From assembly GCF_000374085.1 (NCBI RefSeq), contig NZ_KB893577.1, forward strand, positions 1-47,073: a stretch of DNA of 47,073 nucleotides. Direction: 5' to 3'. The position numbers and the translations under genes are program-made. A model generated the notes under the pieces. That model was given only the letters and a program-made list of their open reading frames with translations, made no database searches and was not told where the DNA came from. Position 1 is the stretch's first letter. Every line of letters begins with the position of its first letter. Shown here in pieces: positions 42,878 to 47,073 of the stretch. The stretch is from Spirosoma spitsbergense DSM 19989. Its GTDB lineage: Bacteria > Bacteroidota > Bacteroidia > Cytophagales > Spirosomataceae.

Positions 42878-43233
42878 TGGGTAATGATGTGTTAACGGGT
42901 TGACAGCAGAGAGCGAAATGCCCCGGCCATTACGAAAGTAGTGCGGGCGCAAGGCTGATTATCCGTTATACTGAGCAAACGGTCAACCCCTATTATTTAA
43001 CGGTAAATTCATACTTATTAATGAATTAATGTACTTTCTACACCCTACTACTGATGAATGTAGTGAAGGCCAATTACGCGCTAATTTCCTCATATACAGT
43101 CACATTCGACTTGTTTACCCCAATTCTGAAGGGTAGTGAATTGAAAATTACCCGTTCTGCCGTACTTTACGGGTATGAACAAACGGCTTGCCATCCCGGG
43201 CATTGTGGTTCCAGCCAAAACCCACAAACTAAA
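42878..43233. other. Divergent intergenic region between S8 peptidase and pirin
   Basis: 356 bp without a supported gene. On the minus strand TACTTTCG (42933-42940), one mismatch to TAnnTTTG, could serve the peptidase. On the plus strand TTG (43141-43143), 19 bases, then TACTTTAC (43163-43170) is a weak promoter candidate for the pirin gene. The plus frame is open from 43054 but the start region is not pirin-like until 43234. No other structure was seen. Confidence 0.4.
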
Positions 43234-43950
43234 ATGGATACATCCACGCAGGCCCAACTCTATCTGTCCGACCAGCGCGGGTGTTCACAAACTGACTTTT
43301 TTCGCAGTTACCATGTGTTCAATTTCGGGTCGTACGTAGCCGAAGCCCGTAATCCTTTTGGCACGTTGCGGGTACTGAACGACAACACCCTCGCAGCCGG
43401 GCATGGCATAACGATGCAGGTAGAACAGCATACGGATGTACTCATTCTACCACTTTTGGGAGGACTGGAATACGAAAGCACGAGAGGCAATGGCTTCCTC
43501 GAGACCGGACAGGCGCAGCTTTTTTCGTTGCGCAGCGGTATGGATTACGGTATCAACAACCCCTACGAAACAGAATCCATCAATTACCTGGAAATCTGGT
43601 TCACGAATTCTTTACCCGCCTTTACGCCCGGTATCGACCAGACGCACTTTGACTTGACTGTTGCCAATAAACTTCTGCCCCTATTTTCCATCAGCCACAC
43701 GGGTTCTGTCAGCCCGCAACCGGGCCAGAGTTTCATTGGCCGATACGCTGGTCGGGCAGAGGATAGGTACCACCTTAAAGAGCCCCGGAACGGCGTGTTT
43801 GTGTTTGTACTGCGTGGTGTTTTTGAAGTGCAAAACCGGCTGTTGCACCAGCGGGATGGCTTGAGCCTGACGAACATACAGAGTGGCGCAGTCGACTTCG
43901 AAGCGCTGTCAAATGATGCTGTGTTGCTGTTACTGGACGTTCTGCAGTAG
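43234..43950 (+). CDS. Pirin-like bicupin protein
   Basis: About 238 residues from ATG 43234 (MDTSTQAQLYLSDQRGCSQTDFFRSYHVFNFGSY). The pirin hallmarks are RG...RSYHVFNFGSYVAEARNPFGTLRVLNDNTLAAG, followed by a second cupin half (LHQRDGLSLTNI...). Classical pirin metal ligands in HPHRDMEI are altered here (QVEQHTDVLILPLLGG), so the metal site may be changed. Functions range from quercetinase to regulator; none can be assigned. Upstream gene divergent. Confidence 0.85.
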   Translation: MDTSTQAQLYLSDQRGCSQTDFFRSYHVFNFGSYVAEARNPFGTLRVLNDNTLAAGHGITMQVEQHTDVLILPLLGGLEYESTRGNGFLETGQAQLFSLRSGMDYGINNPYETESINYLEIWFTNSLPAFTPGIDQTHFDLTVANKLLPLFSISHTGSVSPQPGQSFIGRYAGRAEDRYHLKEPRNGVFVFVLRGVFEVQNRLLHQRDGLSLTNIQSGAVDFEALSNDAVLLLLDVLQ

Positions 43951-44151
43951 AGCACCAGGAATCGAGTCTGGATTCTCTTCCGTGGAATCTACCGTCATTT
44001 AGGGACGGCATCTTGTCTAACGTCCTGTCGGGAGTTATCATTGGTGGGAATTGGCAGGTCTCTGCACAAACGGATAGTTATGCGGAGTGAACAGCACCTA
44101 GTCTTTTGAGGTAGTTGTTACCGGACTGCTTTACCCTTTCTTTTCCTACTC

Positions 44152-44334
44152 CTATACTGTCACTATCTTATCTGCCATACTGTCTACAAACGCCTTCAAG
44201 TAATTGTTGGCGTAGCTTTCCCTGTCATGGAGGAAGAGGAACACGTAGGCGAAAGAAAAATCGACAATGTTGTTGAAAAAGCCGAAGTCACTAGGTGAGA
44301 ACCTTCTTGGCGCGCTGGTTAAAACGAGACTAAT
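44152..44334 (-). pseudogene. Possible coding remnant
   Basis: A minus-strand frame open from 44334 to the TAG at 44152-44154, with no start codon at its upstream end, gives about 60 residues. The middle reads FFNNIVDFSFAYVFLFLHD and the end AFVDSMADKIVTV, with a balanced composition unlike random antisense. No family recognised. It may be the tail of a gene lost by deletion or IS activity. Confidence 0.25.
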
Positions 44335-44335
44335 T

Positions 44336-44351
44336 CAATTCAATTGAATTG
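44336..44351. promoter_or_regulatory. 16-bp perfect palindrome upstream of STAND gene
   Basis: CAATTCAATTGAATTG equals its own reverse complement; it is 137 bp before the STAND start codon. It could be a dimeric regulator site or just an AT-rich coincidence. No promoter box was found next to it. Confidence 0.35.
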
Positions 44352-44487
44352 GCTACTCAAATATCCTACCTTAAATTCATTCATAGTTAGTCTTAGCAAA
44401 CTGACTGGCAAACCATTAGGGATTTGGTCCATATTTCCCTAAAATTAGGTTCAAATTCGCTCTACCCATAAATCATTCATTCCCTGT

Positions 44488-46872
44488 ATGGAAAGCCAAG
44501 TGAAATCGTCACAGGACTTAGGTCAAAAAACGGAAGATGTTATTTCCAGTTTTGGCGAAGCTTGGCGTAATAAAAATTGGTTCAGGGTATTGACCACGCT
44601 TTTAAGCTTATTCCTTACCCTCTGTAGCCCTCCTTCGATAAATACCTTATTAACTGGATTCAATCTGGCGACTTTGCCCACTTGGTACAACTGGGTGTGG
44701 GGAATAGGGTGCGTATTGCTTTTTGTAGGATCAATTGTAGTGGCCTCCGCCAAAAAAGTAACGGAACGATTTGTAGGTACTAATGCCATAAAAGGGTTGT
44801 TGCCGTTTGAACGAACTGATGCAGAAACGTTTGCCAAGCTTGGCCGCAGTACACCTCTCAGGGAATGCCTGACCGTTTTGACAGGCAATAGCTTTCGATT
44901 TGGTATCCTAAACGGCGAATCGGGTTGCGGTAAAACGTCGTTTTTGCGGGCGGGTGTACTGCCCCGACTTAACGCGAGATCTGATTTTCGGGCGGTTTAC
45001 GTCGAGTTTACGAATCGAAACCCGGTAGAAACCATTCGAGAGGCCCTCGCTACCGAGCTAAAGCCGACGGAAGTTCTGCCCCCATCTGCCGACTTGTCCC
45101 TGCTTTTCCAGGCTGCCGCTGGAACAGGGAAACCGCTGATTCTTCTGTTCGATCAGTTTGAGCAGGTTTTCTTTCAGAGTCGCCATAGTGTCGCCACCGA
45201 CCCATTCTTTCAAGCCTTAGCCAACTGGTATGGCCAGCGAATGCAACACGGCCATCGGATTCTGCTATGCTGGCGCCGGGATTATTACTACCAATCGACC
45301 GACCTGCTAAAAAGAATGGGTGGCTCCATCGGCTTTCAAGAATTGTTTTCGCTGGAAAAATTCACCCCCCAACAGGCCACGGATGTGTTTAAGGTCATAG
45401 CCGAGGAAACCAACTTACAGTTCGACCAGAAATTTGTTGAAACGATGATTGAAGAGGAACTGGCCGATACCGAAACGCAGGAAGGAAGTGCCAGCATGAA
45501 AGTATCGCCGGTAGCAGTGCAGATTATGGCCTGGCTGGTGGCAGGACAGCAAACAACCGACACCAGAGGGTTTGACCGGGCTGCCTTCCGCGAATTAGGG
45601 GGCGTAGAAGGCCTAATGGAACGGTTTCTGCGACGGGTACTGGAGGGACGAGGCCCTAAAGGTCAGACCGACATGAAGGTATTGCTAACTCTAACCAATC
45701 GGGATACCGGCGCACGGGCGGGTCTGCTGCCGATTGGAGCCATTCAGGAAAAAGATGAAACCCTCTCGGCGGAAGATATTGCCGAGTCACTTGATTTTTT
45801 GGGTAGCCCACAGGCCCGGTTAGTTATAGCGGAAACAACTGGCTGTAAACTGGCGCATGAACGGCTCATTCCAGCGCTGCTGAAAATAGCGGGTTCTGTG
45901 TTAGGCCCACAGGAACGGGCCAACCAATTGCTAAACCGTCGGGTATCGGCCTGGGTGGAGAACAGTAAGGATTCACGCTTTTTATTAGGTCTTGGGGAAT
46001 GGCTTTCCATCCGGAAGCACCGCCCGACTATTGTTTGGGGAAATCAGAGCCAGGAAGCAACCAAACGGGAATTACTCAAGCAATCAGCCCAACGCTGGCA
46101 AGTTCGGCTTGGTTTCCTAACCGCTTTGCTGGTTATAGTGTTGGCAGGTTATGGATGGTTACAAACCGATAATGGGCAACTATGGCAACTGGAAAATACG
46201 CTAAACCAATTAAAAGAATCAGGCAGTGACGAGAGTAAGGTTTGGACAATTAGAACAATAGCAGACATAGGACAACCACACCAAGCTCTAGCAGATATCG
46301 AGGTAATCCATGACCCTCACAAAATCGCAGAATGCTTAATAGTCATCGCTAACGAGTTCATCTACCTCAAAGATACTGTCCAAACAAGAAAGGCTCTGAT
46401 AAAGGCCTTAATGATCGAATATAAAGAAGACATTACGTTGTCGGCTATCGCCAACGCATTTGCTAAAATAAGAGACAAAGATGGGATAAACCAAACATTG
46501 AGAGCAGCTAGTAGCTTATCCAACGACAACGACTTTCTAACTGGCAAAGACAAAATACTATCAGCCATAGCTAAAGCATTTGCTGATGTAAACGACAAAG
46601 AAGGTATTATCCAAACGTTGAGAGCTACTACCGGTATGGGTGACTTCGATAAGATGCAAACTTTACCAGCCATAGCTGAGGCATTTGTTCAGATTCATAA
46701 TAAAGAAGGGATAAATCAAACATTGAGAGTTGCTAATACCCTACCAGACGAATACCAAGCCGATATTCTAATAGCTGTTGCTGCTGCATTCGCTAAACTA
46801 AACGACTATGGACTGGAAGTCCATAGGTTTAAGAACGAATGGAATTCGTCTGGTTCGGTTGAAACCGACTGA
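44488..46872 (+). CDS. Membrane STAND (nSTAND1-type) NTPase, truncated by IS200 insertion
   Basis: 794 residues as read, but only about 773 are native. Two N-terminal membrane helices (about 34-50 and 67-87), then a STAND NTPase: Walker A GESGCGKTS (143-151), Walker B LILLFDQFEQ (Asp222), and an arginine block CWRRDYYYQS. A third hydrophobic segment (about 541-560) precedes a repeat domain (about 650-773) of 35-40-residue units with consensus AIAxAFAxIxDKEGINQTLRAA. STAND proteins oligomerise on ligand sensing; many act in phage defence. The last 21 residues come from the inserted element, so the repeat domain is cut. It may be nonfunctional. Confidence 0.85.
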   Translation: MESQVKSSQDLGQKTEDVISSFGEAWRNKNWFRVLTTLLSLFLTLCSPPSINTLLTGFNLATLPTWYNWVWGIGCVLLFVGSIVVASAKKVTERFVGTNAIKGLLPFERTDAETFAKLGRSTPLRECLTVLTGNSFRFGILNGESGCGKTSFLRAGVLPRLNARSDFRAVYVEFTNRNPVETIREALATELKPTEVLPPSADLSLLFQAAAGTGKPLILLFDQFEQVFFQSRHSVATDPFFQALANWYGQRMQHGHRILLCWRRDYYYQSTDLLKRMGGSIGFQELFSLEKFTPQQATDVFKVIAEETNLQFDQKFVETMIEEELADTETQEGSASMKVSPVAVQIMAWLVAGQQTTDTRGFDRAAFRELGGVEGLMERFLRRVLEGRGPKGQTDMKVLLTLTNRDTGARAGLLPIGAIQEKDETLSAEDIAESLDFLGSPQARLVIAETTGCKLAHERLIPALLKIAGSVLGPQERANQLLNRRVSAWVENSKDSRFLLGLGEWLSIRKHRPTIVWGNQSQEATKRELLKQSAQRWQVRLGFLTALLVIVLAGYGWLQTDNGQLWQLENTLNQLKESGSDESKVWTIRTIADIGQPHQALADIEVIHDPHKIAECLIVIANEFIYLKDTVQTRKALIKALMIEYKEDITLSAIANAFAKIRDKDGINQTLRAASSLSNDNDFLTGKDKILSAIAKAFADVNDKEGIIQTLRATTGMGDFDKMQTLPAIAEAFVQIHNKEGINQTLRVANTLPDEYQADILIAVAAAFAKLNDYGLEVHRFKNEWNSSGSVETD

Positions 46873-46892
46873 AAGTATACCACTTTAAGTGG
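46807..46892. mobile_element. Hairpin-rich end of an IS200/IS605-type element
   Basis: Four close hairpins: TATGGACT-GGA-AGTCCATA (46807-46825), ACGAAT-GGA-ATTCGT (46835-46849), CGGTT-GA-AACCG (46856-46867) and CCACTT-T-AAGTGG (46880-46892). They lie just behind the end of a minus-strand Y1 transposase gene, where these elements carry the subterminal hairpins recognised by TnpA. The inferred junction with the STAND gene is at about 46806/46807, where its repeat consensus stops. Confidence 0.65.
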
Positions 46893-46893
46893 G

Positions 46894-47073
46894 CTACTCC
46901 AGAATAAAATTCTCATCCCCATTGGGATGCTCCTTGTGATGATCCAAGTACGCTTGTAGCAACTCGTCAGTAATACTACCCACGCTCCAAGCACCGTAAC
47001 CAACACCCCAGAAATGACCGCCCCAATACCGACGCTTCAATTCAGGAAACTCTTGCAAAAGCAACTTCGCACT
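46894..47073 (-). CDS. IS200/IS605-type Y1 transposase TnpA, C-terminal part
   Basis: The minus strand is open from the window edge to the TAG at 46894-46896 and gives 59 residues. The segment RYWGGHFWGVGYGAWSVGSITDELLQAYLDHH is the standard C-terminal region of IS200-type TnpA, with the expected catalytic Tyr in QAYL. The HUH motif lies upstream, beyond the window. TnpA moves single-stranded transposons. No tnpB is visible on this side, so an IS200-like element without tnpB is possible. Confidence 0.85.
   Translation of the reverse strand, partial: SAKLLLQEFPELKRRYWGGHFWGVGYGAWSVGSITDELLQAYLDHHKEHPNGDENFILE

Larger units (their letters stand above)
43951..44487. other. Gene-free stretch before the STAND gene
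   Basis: 537 bp with no complete gene. It contains a small hairpin (CCGTC-ATTTAGG-GACGG near 43992-44008), a possible coding remnant on the minus strand (44152-44334), and a 16-bp palindrome (44336-44351). The remainder shows no recognisable signal. This looks like the decayed border of an accessory region. Confidence 0.5.

Noticed and set aside
44221..44300. Plus-strand mini-frame MEEEEHVGERKIDN... (23 codons)
   Set aside because: Too short, with no initiation signal, and it overlaps the minus-strand remnant.
46807..46892. Short CRISPR-like or CsrA-type array (hairpins with GGA loops)
   Set aside because: The hairpins differ in sequence, are not evenly spaced and lie at the end of a TnpA gene; CsrA is generally absent from Bacteroidota.

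Overview
The window looks like a chromosomal segment of a Bacteroidota bacterium, most likely a Cytophagales member near Spirosoma. This is inferred from gene content (DUF3822, DUF2264, a CcmB-C-D-E-F heme-delivery operon without a linked ccmA, two CNNM/HlyC-type proteins of which one resembles GldE), from a GC content that appears to be around one half, from scarce Shine-Dalgarno sequences, and from several upstream matches to the Bacteroidota -7 element TAnnTTTG. The genus is not proven.

Layout. 1-278: 3' end of an IS5-type transposase. 523-3764: animal-type heme peroxidase converging on fumC over a strong hairpin. 3882-4906: Xre/RES toxin-antitoxin pair with a palindromic operator candidate. 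4949-8196: DUF2264 protein and an MsbA-like ABC exporter. 8218-13328: CNNM transporter, two NUDIX hydrolases, coaD, DUF3822 and a CBS-pair protein. 13489-19718: RecD-like helicase, DUF4126, htpG, a small membrane protein, rhodanese and bestrophin. 19783-23030: dapF, rplS, nnr and an unlisted 53-residue membrane ORF. 23114-26571: feoAB and a TauE/SafE permease. 26640-35403: a long rightward operon-like run: ccmB, ccmC, ccmD-like, ccmE, a RelE/ParE-type toxin-antitoxin pair, ccmF, a small membrane protein, a GldE-like CNNM protein, pyrE, osmC and a two-domain Fe-S protein. 35417-38886: FAD disulfide reductase and a PhoD-like phosphatase. 39021-42877: a leftward cassette with a cytoplasmic-looking subtilase, a degenerate and an intact ATP-grasp protein and a 90-residue protein. 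43234-43950: pirin. 44488-46872: a membrane STAND NTPase truncated by an IS200/IS605-type element that runs off the right edge.

Most noteworthy. First, a toxin-antitoxin pair sits inside the cytochrome c maturation operon, joined at all three junctions by 4-base ATGA overlaps. Second, the subtilase plus paired ATP-grasp cassette has the parts expected of a peptide-modifying system, with a Lys/Glu-rich repeat in the protease tail. Third, CcmE carries CxxxY in place of the usual HxxxY heme-binding motif. Fourth, a STAND NTPase of a type often linked to defence has been cut in its repeat domain by an IS200-type insertion.

Regulatory texture. Three divergent gene pairs (fumC/xre, rplS/nnr, tauE/ccmB) carry back-to-back TAnnTTTG elements 23-32 bp apart. 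Many intergenic gaps hold inverted repeats; those at convergent junctions are long near-perfect foldbacks that probably act as bidirectional terminators. No tRNA, rRNA, CRISPR array or recognised riboswitch was seen.
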